Counted from the stretch's first letter, positions 8,137-15,855 are shown. The stretch: DNA of 32,260 nucleotides from Kiritimatiellia bacterium (GCA_017540905.1 JAFYAC010000039.1:1-32260), one strand, 5' to 3'. The notes: generated from the letters alone by a model not told the origin. Translations and numbers: made by a program.

Positions 8137-8364
8137 CTACTTCTTCTTCGCGGCGGCCTTGGCGGCGGCGGCGGCGTAGCGCTTCTTGAAGCGGTCTACG
8201 CGGCCTTCGGTGTCGATGAACTTGGCCTGGCCGGTGAAGTAGGGGTGGCAGGCGGCGCAGGTGTTGACGCTCATGTTCTTGACGGTGGAGCGCGTCTTGA
8301 GCACGTACCCGCACGCGCAGGTGATCGTGGCTTCCTCGTACTTGGGATGGATGTCTTTCTTCAT
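8137..8364 (-). CDS. rpmE: 50S ribosomal protein L31 (zinc-binding form)
   Basis: This 75-residue protein begins MKKDIHPKYEEATITCACG, the usual start of bacterial L31. Cysteines in CAC and CAAC mark the zinc-binding C+ form. The tail RFKKRYAAAAAKAAAKKK is Ala/Lys-rich and slightly longer than typical. L31 bridges the two ribosomal subunits at the large-subunit central protuberance. The ATG at 8364 is preceded by GAAAGAGAG. A small hairpin (GCCGG, CAAAAT, CCGGC) lies 28-43 bases upstream and might be a leader element, but this is unproven. The order rpmE-prfA-prmC is a well-known bacterial arrangement. Confidence 0.96.
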   Translation of the reverse strand: MKKDIHPKYEEATITCACGYVLKTRSTVKNMSVNTCAACHPYFTGQAKFIDTEGRVDRFKKRYAAAAAKAAAKKK

Positions 8365-8464
8365 GGTTCTCTCTTTCAGGTTAGATGCGCCGGATTTTGC
8401 CGGCAGCAAATCGGCGCGCACCATACACCGCCCGCCCCCCCCCACGCAAGCCCAAACCGCGCGA

Positions 8465-10870
8465 TCAGCCCTTGACGGCGCCTTCGGTGAGGCCCTTGAC
8501 GAAGAGCTTCATGGAGAAGGTGAAGAGGACGATCACCGGGATCGACGCGATGGCGTAGCCGGCCATCAGCGGGCCCCAGAGCTTGATGTATTCGCCGGCC
8601 ATGCGCATCAACTGGACGGTCACCGGCAGGCGGGCCTGTTCGCGCATGACGATCAGCGGCATGACGAATTCGTTCCACTGGCCCAGGAACTGCATGACGG
8701 CCACGGTCCCCATGATCGGGCCGGAGAGCGGGATGACCACCAGCTTGAGCTGCTGGAAGTGGTTGGCGCCGTCGATTTCGGCCGCTTCGAACAGGTCCTG
8801 CGGGATGTCGGCGATGAAGTTGCGGAAGACGAAGATGGCGAAGGCCTGTCCGCCGGACGCGCCGACCAATATGAGCGCGGTCAGCGTGTTGAGGAGGTTC
8901 ATGTCGCGCAGGAGGATGAACATCGGGACGAGGTTCGCGATCATGGGCATCATCATGAGCAGGAGGAGCGCGTTCCAGAGGAACGACGACATCGGCACGC
9001 GCAGGCGCCCGAAGAAGTACGCGCCCGCCAGCCCGAAGACGACGATGAAGAACGTGGCCGTCGTGCTCAGGAAGATGGAGTTCGCGACGGTCGGCGAGAC
9101 CATCGCCCACGCGGTCTTCCAGTTCTCCCAGTGCATCGGCTGGGTGAGGGTGTTCGGAGAGAGGTAGAACTGGTTGTTGTCCTTGAGCGAGACGACGAGC
9201 ATCAGGTACAGCGGCAGGAACGCGAACGCCAGCACGAACCAGATGAAGAAGTGCTTGCAGAAGCGCAGTCCCCATTCGCCCGCGCCCGCGGCGAGGCGGT
9301 AGGCGGGCTGCTGCTGCCGGGCGAACGCGCGCGCGACGTAGCGGTCGCCCTTGCTGACGGCCGCCGGCGGGCGCTTCATGCAATGGGCGAGGTAGGCGTC
9401 GTTGACCTTCTTGAAGATCTTGCCCCACGAGACGGAGAGGATGATGAAGATGACGCCGGTGACCATCATGTCGATGTTGCCCGCCTTGGCGCCGTAGGCG
9501 ACCAGGATGCCGCCGCAGCTGCCGATCAGGGTCTTGAAGACGAGCGGCGTGAGCATCAGCACCAGCGCCATCCCGAACAGCAGCACCTGCACGGGCGCGC
9601 CGAAGAAGATGGTCGCCAGCATCGCCGCCGCGCCCACCGCGTAGCCGCCCAGGCGGAACGCGCGGCCGCGGTTCTGCGCGAGGTACACGACGGCGACCAG
9701 CGCCGCCAGCTGCACCACCATGCCGGCCGTGAAGAGCGCCAGGTTGCCGACGGTCGCGGCCTTCGCGAGGAGGGTGGACTTGACGTAGAAGTAGGTCTGG
9801 ATGAACGCGAACAGCGCCAGCAGCCCGAACCGCGAACCCTTGCTGGGCGCCTCGGGGTGTTCCTCGGCGTTGAGCAGCATGTTGCAGATCTTCTGGAGGA
9901 GCAGGACGACGACCGTCAGCACGATGCCGACCGCGCAGGCGTAGCCCATCTGCTGGTCCATGAACGCCTTGCGCAGCATGAACAGCGCCGGCACCGTCGC
10001 GCGCCCGCCGGGACCGCCCGTGATGCCCGCGAGGGCGAGCACCATGCCGGCGTCCTTGATCGTGTCGATGATGGCGAAGACCAGCAGCAGGTAGATCGAC
10101 CCCATCAGCAGCGGCAGCTCGATCTTGGTGAAGCGGGTCCACCAGTTCGCGCCGTCGATGTCGGCGGCCTCGTAAATATCCTTGGAGATGCCCTGGAGCT
10201 TGGCCAGGTGCGTCAGCACCGCGAACGACCCCACCCACGGGAAGCCCCACACCACGCACGCGATGATGATGATCTTGGGGTCGCCCAGCCACGCCGGGGA
10301 GGTGCCGGCCTTGAAGGCCGTCAGCCAGTCGAGCGTCTCGAAGAACGACCGCTGCAGGCCGGGCCCGAGCGTGTCAAGCTTCATCGACACGAACGCGCCC
10401 GCGTGCTGCAAGGCCCCCATCAGCCCGCTCCAGTCGAGGAACTGGTTGAGGTAGCCGCTGGTGGCCTCGAAGAAGAACGACCGCCAGATCAGCACCGTGA
10501 TCAGCCCCGGGATCACCATCGGCACCACGAAGAGCGTCCGGTACAGGAACTGCATCTTGTCCGACGTGCACCGGTGGATGCATACGGCCACCAGCAGGGC
10601 GGGAATCATCTTGATGACGTTCCAGAAGCCGAGGATGAAGGCGAGCTTGAACGAATTCCAGAACTCGAGGTTCTTGACGAGGTCGACGTAGTTCTCGAAC
10701 CCGACGAACTCCGAGATGTCCGACCCGTTCCACCGGAACAGCGAATGGAAAATCCCGCTGCTCGCCGGATAATACTGGAACAACGCGATGAGCACCAGGG
10801 TGGGGATGATGAAGAGATAGATCTCCCAATGGTGCTTGAGCTGGCTGGCTTTTACGGGTTTCGGTTGCAT
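8465..10870 (-). CDS. Fused carbohydrate ABC transporter permease (MalF-MalG type, single chain)
   Basis: This 801-residue membrane protein joins two sugar-transporter permeases. The first half (about 1-340) is MalF/UgpA-like, with an EAA loop at 234-253 (EAADIDGANWWTRFTKIELP). The second half (about 535-801) is MalG/UgpE-like, with an EAA loop at 695-714 (EAAEIDGANHFQQLKLVVIP). These loops dock onto the ATPase. Between them, about 345-485 is a strongly hydrophobic block of roughly five further membrane segments, with no family I recognise. MalF and MalG are normally separate proteins, so one chain could form the whole pore. No binding protein or ATPase gene is nearby. The ATG at 10870 has GAAGGA upstream. 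The substrate is unknown, presumably a sugar or oligosaccharide. Confidence 0.88.
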   Translation of the reverse strand: MQPKPVKASQLKHHWEIYLFIIPTLVLIALFQYYPASSGIFHSLFRWNGSDISEFVGFENYVDLVKNLEFWNSFKLAFILGFWNVIKMIPALLVAVCIHRCTSDKMQFLYRTLFVVPMVIPGLITVLIWRSFFFEATSGYLNQFLDWSGLMGALQHAGAFVSMKLDTLGPGLQRSFFETLDWLTAFKAGTSPAWLGDPKIIIIACVVWGFPWVGSFAVLTHLAKLQGISKDIYEAADIDGANWWTRFTKIELPLLMGSIYLLLVFAIIDTIKDAGMVLALAGITGGPGGRATVPALFMLRKAFMDQQMGYACAVGIVLTVVVLLLQKICNMLLNAEEHPEAPSKGSRFGLLALFAFIQTYFYVKSTLLAKAATVGNLALFTAGMVVQLAALVAVVYLAQNRGRAFRLGGYAVGAAAMLATIFFGAPVQVLLFGMALVLMLTPLVFKTLIGSCGGILVAYGAKAGNIDMMVTGVIFIILSVSWGKIFKKVNDAYLAHCMKRPPAAVSKGDRYVARAFARQQQPAYRLAAGAGEWGLRFCKHFFIWFVLAFAFLPLYLMLVVSLKDNNQFYLSPNTLTQPMHWENWKTAWAMVSPTVANSIFLSTTATFFIVVFGLAGAYFFGRLRVPMSSFLWNALLLLMMMPMIANLVPMFILLRDMNLLNTLTALILVGASGGQAFAIFVFRNFIADIPQDLFEAAEIDGANHFQQLKLVVIPLSGPIMGTVAVMQFLGQWNEFVMPLIVMREQARLPVTVQLMRMAGEYIKLWGPLMAGYAIASIPVIVLFTFSMKLFVKGLTEGAVKG

Positions 10871-10960
10871 GCTATCGGTCCTTCGGGTTTGACGGTCCGT
10901 TCAACCCCCTTACCCTGCCACATTCCCGGGCCGCTTGGCAAGCCAAGACGCCGGGTTTTG

Positions 10961-10988
10961 AGTGACAAGTGAAAAGTGACAAGTGAAA
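10961..10988. repeat. Heptamer tandem repeat (AGTGAMA x4)
   Basis: AGTGACAAGTGAAA is repeated twice without error. Each copy is itself two near-identical heptamers, AGTGACA and AGTGAAA, so the tract is four heptamers in a row. It lies 91-118 bases upstream of the permease ATG, in non-coding DNA. Confidence 0.8.
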
Positions 10989-11184
10989 AGATGCGGTGCG
11001 CCCGCTGCGCGGGCGGGTAATGGACGGGATGGAGGGGGGCGGAGCCATGCTGGGGGCGCGGGCGTCCCGCCCGCAATGCGACCGGGACATGTCCGTTTGC
11101 CGCCAAGGATGGGCCTTCCCGATCGCACGGAGCGCTCGCTCCACCATGGGCCCCTGCCGCTCCATCGGGAGCGCGGACTGGCAT

Positions 11185-11277
11185 TTTCCCAACCATTGGA
11201 AACTTTTTTTCCAATCATTTGAAAAAACTGCTGGTTTTTCCAACCATTGGAAAAAAGTTTTCCAATCATTGGAAAAT
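11185..11277. repeat. Palindrome array A (TTTTCCAAYCATTGGAAAA)
   Basis: Four palindromic units have core CCAAYCATTGG or a one-base variant, flanked by T and A runs. Cores lie at 11189-11199, 11211-11221 (last G pair altered to TG), 11240-11250 and 11262-11272. Core-to-core steps are 22, 29 and 22 bp, roughly two, three and two helical turns. A larger array of the same unit lies upstream of nifJ at 25315-25467. Each unit is the right size for a dimeric DNA-binding protein. Confidence 0.85.
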
Positions 11278-11407
11278 TTCCGCCGCGACGGCCGGGTACG
11301 GGCCCCCTCCCACGGATCGCGTGTCATGCTTCCTGGCCGGGACGACAATGTACCACCGACGGTGCCCCCGTCGTCCTCCGTGCAAGGAAATCCGCATGCC
11401 GTGCATG

Positions 11408-11427
11408 TCATAAGATTATGGAAAACA
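11408..11427 (-). promoter_or_regulatory. Shared 20-bp element, copy 1
   Basis: TCATAAGATTATGGAAAACA here matches 13894-13913 at 19 of 20 positions. On the minus strand it reads TGTTTTCCATAATCTTATGA, containing CATAAT, which could serve as a -10 box for transcription toward the permease; no good -35 is visible. It also contains an inverted repeat, CATAA and TTATG. In both places a phased palindrome array lies between the element and the next gene. Confidence 0.4.
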
Positions 11428-11698
11428 TGCTGAAAACATGCGTCTTTTCATCCATGTTCCCCCTCTTGAAACTCTTTCCTGCCAGCCCCCACCCGCCGGA
11501 CGCCTGCGAGGGCCCCGTCACCACACTGCTTGCCCCCCGTTCCCGTCCATGCCCAACCCGAGCCTATTGAATCCCCCAACCAGAGTGGACGGAAAGGGTG
11601 GCGGGGGAGTATCGGCGGGAGGCCGTCGGGGCAAGCGTCTCCCGTGATTTTCACCCGGGACGCCCCCCCTCCCCTCCCGATTCCCCCTCCGTCCTGGC

Positions 11699-12052
11699 TC
11701 AAGCGTTGGAGCAGCCGCGGCAACGGAGGCCGCAGCGGAGGGAAACGTTCTCGATGAGGTGCAGGGCAACGTCGTCGAGGCCGACGAAATGGATGACGTT
11801 GCGGTAGGCGCCGCCTTCGGGTTCTGAGGCGACAACGACGCCGGAACAGTGGACACCGCGGCCATCCGGCACGTGGATGTCGAACTCGTAGAGCCCGAAC
11901 TCGGGCAACGGCTGCGGGGAAAGGAACTTCATGCCAAGGTGGCAGATGTGGAGATCTTCGAGCTCGGAGAGCGGCGCGGTGGTGGTCAGCGACTGCTCCA
12001 GCGAGACATAGCCGTCGCCGCAACGGTACTGGATGGAGCGGTGCACGTGCAT
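11699..12052 (-). CDS. PilZ-like domain protein (tentative)
   Basis: This 117-residue protein begins MHVHRSIQYRCGDGYVSLEQ. It alternates short predicted beta strands (LSELEDLHICHLGMKFLS, LYEFDIHVPDGRGVHCSGVVVAS, YRNVIHFVGLDD), consistent with a small PilZ-like barrel. The canonical RxxxR and DxSxxG c-di-GMP motifs are not evident, so ligand binding is doubtful. The tail CGLRCRGCSNA carries three cysteines that could bind metal. The ATG at 12052 has GGAG at good spacing; an ATG at 12076 would overlap the argH stop and add eight residues. It is probably the last gene of the zinc-ribbon/argH operon. The family call is a guess from strand pattern; the gene is probably real. Confidence 0.55.
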   Translation of the reverse strand: MHVHRSIQYRCGDGYVSLEQSLTTTAPLSELEDLHICHLGMKFLSPQPLPEFGLYEFDIHVPDGRGVHCSGVVVASEPEGGAYRNVIHFVGLDDVALHLIENVSLRCGLRCRGCSNA

Positions 12053-12063
12053 GGCCCGCTCCG

Positions 12064-13455
12064 TCAGCCTCCGCATCCCGCCGGTTCGGGGAGCGCGGCG
12101 CCGGAGAGCAGCGCGTCGCGGTGCATCTCGAAGTCGGCGCGTTCGTCGTCCGTCCAGCGGGCGGCTTCCTCGATGCGGGCGTCGAGGCCGTCGAAGTCGA
12201 GCCCGGCGGGGGCGCCGAGATGGGTCTTGGCGGCGATGGCGGCGTCGGGGTCGCGGTCCTTGAGGTCGCCGAGGTGCGCCTTGACCTCGCGGTAGGCGTC
12301 GCGGAAGGGCATCCCGCCGACCACCAGCTCGAGGGCGCGGTCGGTCGCGAACACGTCGGGCGTGAAGGCGCGGCGGCAGGCGGCGGCATCGACTTGCAGC
12401 GCCGACATGACCGCCGTCATCACGCGAAGGCTGGAGATGGCCAAATCGAAGCCGCGCATGAACGGCTCCTTGGTCTCCTGCAGGTCGCGGTTGTAGCCGG
12501 ACGGGGCCGCGCGGACGATTTCGGCGGTGACGGACGCCTGCGCCATGACCTTGGCGGCCTTGGCGCGGAGCAGTTCCATGACGTCGGGATTGCGCTTCTG
12601 CGGCATGATGCTGCTGCCCGTCGTGTACTCGGCGGGGAGCCGGAAGTAGCCGAATTCCGGCATCGAGAAGAGAATCAGGTCCTCCGCCAGCCGCGAGAGC
12701 GTCAGCATCGCCTGCGAGAGCGCGGAGAGAATCACCGACTCGAGCTTGCCGCGCGACTGGTTGGCGTGGAGCACGTTGGATACGGGCCGGGCGAAGCCGA
12801 GCAGGTCGCTCGTGAGCTGCCGGTCGATGGGGAGCGGCACGCCGTAGCTCGCCGCGGAGCCGAGCGGGCACTGGTCGTTGAGGTCGTACGCCGCCATCAG
12901 CAGCGAGAAGTCGTCCAGAAGGCTCTCCGCCCACGCCGAGGCCCAGAGGCCCACGCTGGACGGCATCGCCGGCTGCATGTGCGTGCGGCCGACCATCGGG
13001 ATCTTGCGGTGCTGGCGCGCGAACGCCGAGAGGACGCCCGCGAGCGCGGCGGCGGCCTGCATCGCGTCGAGGAGGCGGACCTTGCCGAAGAGGCGCAGGT
13101 CCACCGCCACCTGGTCGTTGCGGCTGCGGCAGGTGTGCACGCGCTTGCCGAGGTCGCCGAGCTTCGCGGTCAGGCGGCGCTCGACCGCGAGGTGGACGTC
13201 CTGGTCTTCGAGCGTGATCTTGAACTTGCCCGCGCGCGCGTCTTCGACGATGCGCGCGAGTTCGGCGGTCACGGCTTCGACTTCGGCCGCCTTGAGGACC
13301 GGCGGCTCGACCGGCATGGCGGCGAGCATCCGCACGTGGGCGGCGGTGCCCATGCAGTCGGCCTCGACGAGCGCGAGGTCGAGGATCCGGTCCTGCCCGG
13401 CGGTGTACGCGAGAACTTCGGCGTCCACCGTCCCGACGGTCGTGTTCCGGCGCAT
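12064..13455 (-). CDS. argH: Argininosuccinate lyase
   Basis: This 463-residue protein matches argininosuccinate lyase, which splits argininosuccinate into arginine and fumarate, the last step of arginine synthesis. The superfamily signature GSSIMPQKRNPD is intact, with its catalytic Ser in the flexible loop. Other family segments are DQDVHLAVERRL, HTCRSRNDQVAVDLRL, GRTHMQPAMPSSVGLWASAWAE and CPLGSAASYGVPLPIDR. The length is normal. The ATG at 13455 lies four bases after the stop of the small zinc-ribbon gene; sequence further upstream in frame is not conserved. No other arginine genes are in the window. Confidence 0.96.
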   Translation of the reverse strand: MRRNTTVGTVDAEVLAYTAGQDRILDLALVEADCMGTAAHVRMLAAMPVEPPVLKAAEVEAVTAELARIVEDARAGKFKITLEDQDVHLAVERRLTAKLGDLGKRVHTCRSRNDQVAVDLRLFGKVRLLDAMQAAAALAGVLSAFARQHRKIPMVGRTHMQPAMPSSVGLWASAWAESLLDDFSLLMAAYDLNDQCPLGSAASYGVPLPIDRQLTSDLLGFARPVSNVLHANQSRGKLESVILSALSQAMLTLSRLAEDLILFSMPEFGYFRLPAEYTTGSSIMPQKRNPDVMELLRAKAAKVMAQASVTAEIVRAAPSGYNRDLQETKEPFMRGFDLAISSLRVMTAVMSALQVDAAACRRAFTPDVFATDRALELVVGGMPFRDAYREVKAHLGDLKDRDPDAAIAAKTHLGAPAGLDFDGLDARIEEAARWTDDERADFEMHRDALLSGAALPEPAGCGG

Positions 13456-13459
13456 GGCG

Positions 13460-13726
13460 TCAGTGCTGGATGCGCTTGATCTTGAAGATGTGCTTCTCGG
13501 GTTCGGCCAGGAACTCGGGCGGCAGCTCGATGCGGATGGTCTTGCCCTTGTCGTCGCTGGTGGAGGGGGGCGGGGAAGGCGGACGCTGGATTTCGGTTTC
13601 GATGAGGCCGCCGGGAATCTGGAAGCTCTTGTTGCAGACGGGGCAGTCGACGACCTGTCCGGCCATGTCGTCGGTGCCGTTGAGTTCCTGGCCGCAGTGC
13701 GGGCAGGTGAAATCGATTTGGGCCAT
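13460..13726 (-). CDS. Small zinc-ribbon protein
   Basis: This 88-residue protein starts MAQIDFTCPHCGQELNGTDDMAGQVVDCPVCNKSF, a four-cysteine zinc ribbon of two CPxC knuckles about 20 residues apart. A Pro/Ser-rich linker follows, then a short segment ending in HIFKIKRIQH. It has no membrane helix. Proteins with this ribbon are common in PVC bacteria and their role is mostly unknown. AAGGAG lies eight bases before the ATG at 13726. It is four bases upstream of argH and probably opens that operon. A weak promoter-like pair (TTTTCA, 17 bases, TAGATT) lies just upstream. Confidence 0.85.
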   Translation of the reverse strand: MAQIDFTCPHCGQELNGTDDMAGQVVDCPVCNKSFQIPGGLIETEIQRPPSPPPSTSDDKGKTIRIELPPEFLAEPEKHIFKIKRIQH

Positions 13727-13843
13727 ATCCTTGTGCTCCTTGTATGAATCAACGATTGCGCCCCCAATCTACCACGCTTCCCCCCGCTTGAAAAGGGGAG
13801 CCCTCCAATTTTGTCCGGACGCCCACCCCCAGCCCTCCCCCTC

Positions 13844-13883
13844 GACTGCAATCGACTGCAATCGAGGGCCGTCGATTGCACTC
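13844..13883. repeat. 10-bp tandem palindrome array 3
   Basis: Decamers GACTGCAATC, GACTGCAATC, GAGGGCCGTC and GATTGCACTC follow each other at exact 10-bp period; the third is degenerate. The consensus is the same as at 201-242 and 6918-6957. The array lies 118-157 bases upstream of the zinc-ribbon/argH operon start. Confidence 0.8.
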
Positions 13884-13893
13884 GCCCACACAC

Positions 13894-13913
13894 TCATGAG
13901 ATTATGGAAAACA
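13894..13913 (-). promoter_or_regulatory. Shared 20-bp element, copy 2
   Basis: TCATGAGATTATGGAAAACA differs from 11408-11427 at one base. The minus-strand reading includes CATAATCT, preceded at 17 bases (for TAATCT) by TTGTGG, a possible but unproven promoter for the zinc-ribbon/argH operon. It is followed after 10 bases by the 10-bp array. Confidence 0.4.
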
Positions 13914-13997
13914 CTCGCAATCCACAAGCATTTCAACCCCTCTTCACCCCCATGAAAACCCGGCCGGCCCCGTGCCCCTCCCCGACCCGCCGGGCAC

Positions 13998-14027
13998 AAA
14001 AAAACGCCCCGCGGCTTGCGGGGCGTT
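13998..14027 (-). terminator. Rho-independent terminator of the phosphofructokinase gene
   Basis: On the minus strand AACGCCCCGC and GCGGGGCGTT form a perfect 10-bp stem around AAGCC, followed by a run of T. It lies 36 bases past the stop codon of the phosphofructokinase gene. Confidence 0.92.
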
Positions 14028-14062
14028 GCTTTTCGCGTTCGCGTCCGGGGGACGCGGCGCGC

Positions 14063-15286
14063 TCACTTCTTGACCTTGATGCCCTTGAAGCGGCCGATCT
14101 TCGGGAGGGGGCCGACGATGGGGGCGGCGTAGTCGATGAAGGCCTGGGTCACGTCGTTTCCGGTCTTGGCGATGTAGGCGTCCGGCACGCAGCGCGTGTT
14201 CTTCGCGACGTTCTTCAGCGGGACGCGCTCGAGCTTGACCTGGTACTTCTTGCCCTTCACGCGGCGGATCGCGATCGAGCCGTCGATGTCCGCGCTCGTG
14301 GAGCACTTGACGGCGGCGGCGCCGACGGCGGCCGCTTCCTTCGCGTCGTTCGCCGAGACCAGGCCGGGGAAGGACCGCTGCAGGTAGCCGAAGGTGTCGG
14401 CGCGCACGCGCTTGATGTCGGTCTTCTCCTTGATGACCTTGACCAGGTAGTCGCCGAGGGCGCCCGTGCCGGAGAGCTGGACGTTGCCGTGCGAGTCGAC
14501 TTCCTTGGTGGAGGCCGCGGCGACGGCAATCGGCGTGCCGGTGGAGTCGGCGATGCCTTCGGAGACGGCGACGAGGCAGCGGCCGTGCTGCTTGACGCAG
14601 GCTTGGACGTCGGCGATGAACTTGTCGACGCTGAACGGGCGCTCGGGCAGGTAGATCAGGTGCGGGCCGGCCCCTTCGTAGGTGCGGGCGAGGGCGGCGG
14701 CGGCGGTCAGGAAGCCGGCGTGGCGGCCCATGACGACGTTGATCTTGACGCCGGGCAGCGCCGCGTTGTCGAGGTCGTCGCCCATGAACGCCTGCGCGAC
14801 GAACTTGGCGGCGGAAGCGAAGCCGGGGGTGTGGTCGTTTTCGCGCAGGTCGTTGTCGACGGTCTTGGGGATGTGGAAGCAGTGCAGCTCGTACTTGTTC
14901 TTCTTGGCCGCCTCGTTGATGATGTGGGCGGTCTCGGCGGAGTCGTTGCCGCCGATGTAGAAGAAGTAGCGGACGTCGTACTTCTGGAGCTTGTCGAAGA
15001 TGGCCAGGCAGTCGTCGTAGGTGGGCTTCTTGCGGACGGAGCCGAGCGCGGAGGAAGGGGTCTGGGCGACGAGCGCGAGCGTGGCGGCGGATTCGCGGCC
15101 GAGGTCGATCAGGTCCTCGTCGAGGATGCCCTTGATGCCGTGGAGGGCGCCGTAGATCTTCTTGATTTCCTTGTGCTTCTTGGCTTCGAGGACCGCGCCG
15201 ACGAGGCTCTGGTTGATGACGACGGTCGGCCCGCCGCTCTGCGCGATCAGCATGTTGCCTTCGATTTTCGTGTATTTCTTGGCCAT
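14063..15286 (-). CDS. 6-phosphofructokinase, probably pyrophosphate-dependent
   Basis: This 407-residue protein of the PfkA fold phosphorylates fructose 6-phosphate in glycolysis. The N-terminal MLIAQSGGPTVVINQSL is the glycine-rich phosphate-donor loop. The donor-site motif is GGNDSAET where ATP enzymes have GGDGS, and the catalytic loop is PKTVDNDL where ATP enzymes usually have PGTIDND. An Asp at the second key position together with Lys before TxDND is the pattern of pyrophosphate-using, reversible enzymes; donor preference is inferred from this. GRHAGFLTAAAALA is also typical. The ATG at 15286 has AAAGGAAG upstream. It is monocistronic: its own terminator follows, and a possible promoter (TTGATT, 17 bases, TACTTT) lies at 15365-15393. 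Confidence 0.93.
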   Translation of the reverse strand: MAKKYTKIEGNMLIAQSGGPTVVINQSLVGAVLEAKKHKEIKKIYGALHGIKGILDEDLIDLGRESAATLALVAQTPSSALGSVRKKPTYDDCLAIFDKLQKYDVRYFFYIGGNDSAETAHIINEAAKKNKYELHCFHIPKTVDNDLRENDHTPGFASAAKFVAQAFMGDDLDNAALPGVKINVVMGRHAGFLTAAAALARTYEGAGPHLIYLPERPFSVDKFIADVQACVKQHGRCLVAVSEGIADSTGTPIAVAAASTKEVDSHGNVQLSGTGALGDYLVKVIKEKTDIKRVRADTFGYLQRSFPGLVSANDAKEAAAVGAAAVKCSTSADIDGSIAIRRVKGKKYQVKLERVPLKNVAKNTRCVPDAYIAKTGNDVTQAFIDYAAPIVGPLPKIGRFKGIKVKK

Positions 15287-15364
15287 GTGGCTTCCTTTCA
15301 GTTGGATGGCGGGAAAGGGACGGACTCCGCCGTCAACCGTTTTTCCCTGCGTTTTTGTGCGGTG

Positions 15365-15393
15365 AAAGTAAGAACGCCGGGATGAGGAATCAA
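15365..15393 (-). promoter_or_regulatory. Possible sigma-70 promoter of the phosphofructokinase gene
   Basis: The minus strand shows TTGATT, a 17-base spacer and TACTTT, ending about 80 bases before the ATG. The -35 box is good and the -10 box is weak. Confidence 0.35.
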
Positions 15394-15502
15394 GCAAAAA
15401 CCGCGGGCGGAGGAAAAATCCGTTCCCCGCCCCCGGTCCGCTCCTTGCGCTCGCAATCGCTTCCGGCCCGCCGTACACTCTTTCCCGACAAGGAGCCTGC
15501 CC

Positions 15503-15835
15503 ATGAACGACTACATCGCCTGCTGCGGTCTCGACTGCGGACCCTGCGAAGCCCGTCTCGCCACCATCCGCGACGACGACGCCCTCCGCGCCAAGGTCGC
15601 CGCCGAATGGACCGCACTCAACCACGTCGAAATCACCCCTTCCATGATCAACTGCACCGGCTGCCGCATTCCCGGCGCCAAGACGCCCTACAGCGACACC
15701 CTCTGCCCCATCCGCCGGTGCGCCCGCTCCCGCAACCATCCCACCTGCGCCCCCTGCCCCGACCTCCCGACCTGCCCGAAGCTCGCCATGGTCGTCTCCA
15801 ACAACCCCGCCGCCCTCCGCAACCTCCAATCCTGA
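15503..15835 (+). CDS. Cysteine-rich DUF3795 family protein
   Basis: This 110-residue protein opens MNDYIACCGLDCGPCEARLAT and continues with INCTGCRIPG, LCPIRRCARSR and HPTCAPCPDLPTCPKL, eleven or so cysteines in the spacing of DUF3795. Members are small cytoplasmic proteins thought to bind metal; no function is established. AAGGAG lies eight bases before the ATG. It is the only intact plus-strand gene in the window and is divergent from the phosphofructokinase gene. No clear promoter is seen, although TACACT about 25 bases upstream could be a -10 box. Confidence 0.88.
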   Translation: MNDYIACCGLDCGPCEARLATIRDDDALRAKVAAEWTALNHVEITPSMINCTGCRIPGAKTPYSDTLCPIRRCARSRNHPTCAPCPDLPTCPKLAMVVSNNPAALRNLQS

Positions 15836-15855
15836 CCCGTTGCGCGGGCACGGAC

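Larger units (their letters stand above)
10871..11698. other. Repeat-rich intergenic region upstream of the fused permease
   Basis: About 830 bases without a credible gene separate the PilZ-like gene and the permease, both on the minus strand. Frames that stay open here only translate repeats. Contents, from the permease outward: a 14-bp perfect tandem at 10961-10988; GC-rich inverted segments around 10996-11075; four palindromes at 11185-11277; an element at 11408-11427 shared with 13894-13913; then a C-rich stretch with no evident function. I see no convincing core promoter close to the permease. Confidence 0.7.
13727..14062. other. Intergenic region with repeat array, shared element and terminator
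   Basis: This 336-base gap between the zinc-ribbon gene and the phosphofructokinase gene has no credible gene. It holds a weak promoter-like sequence close to 13726, the third 10-bp array (13844-13883), the shared 20-bp element (13894-13913) and the phosphofructokinase terminator (13998-14027). Confidence 0.7.

Noticed and set aside
6964-8314. A 794-residue frame suggesting a fusion upstream of PrmC
   Set aside because: The upstream part is the out-of-frame reading of prfA and rpmE; the real PrmC starts at the GTG overlapping the prfA stop.
8261-10972. A 903-codon open frame on the plus strand opposite the fused permease and L31
   Set aside because: Its His/Arg/Glu-rich content is the reverse reading of membrane-protein codons; the minus-strand frame has clear EAA loops and L31 signatures.
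10872-11411. A 179-residue reading frame upstream of the permease
   Set aside because: It is composed of translations of the palindrome array, GC-rich repeats and the heptamer tract; no conserved region and no good ribosome binding site.
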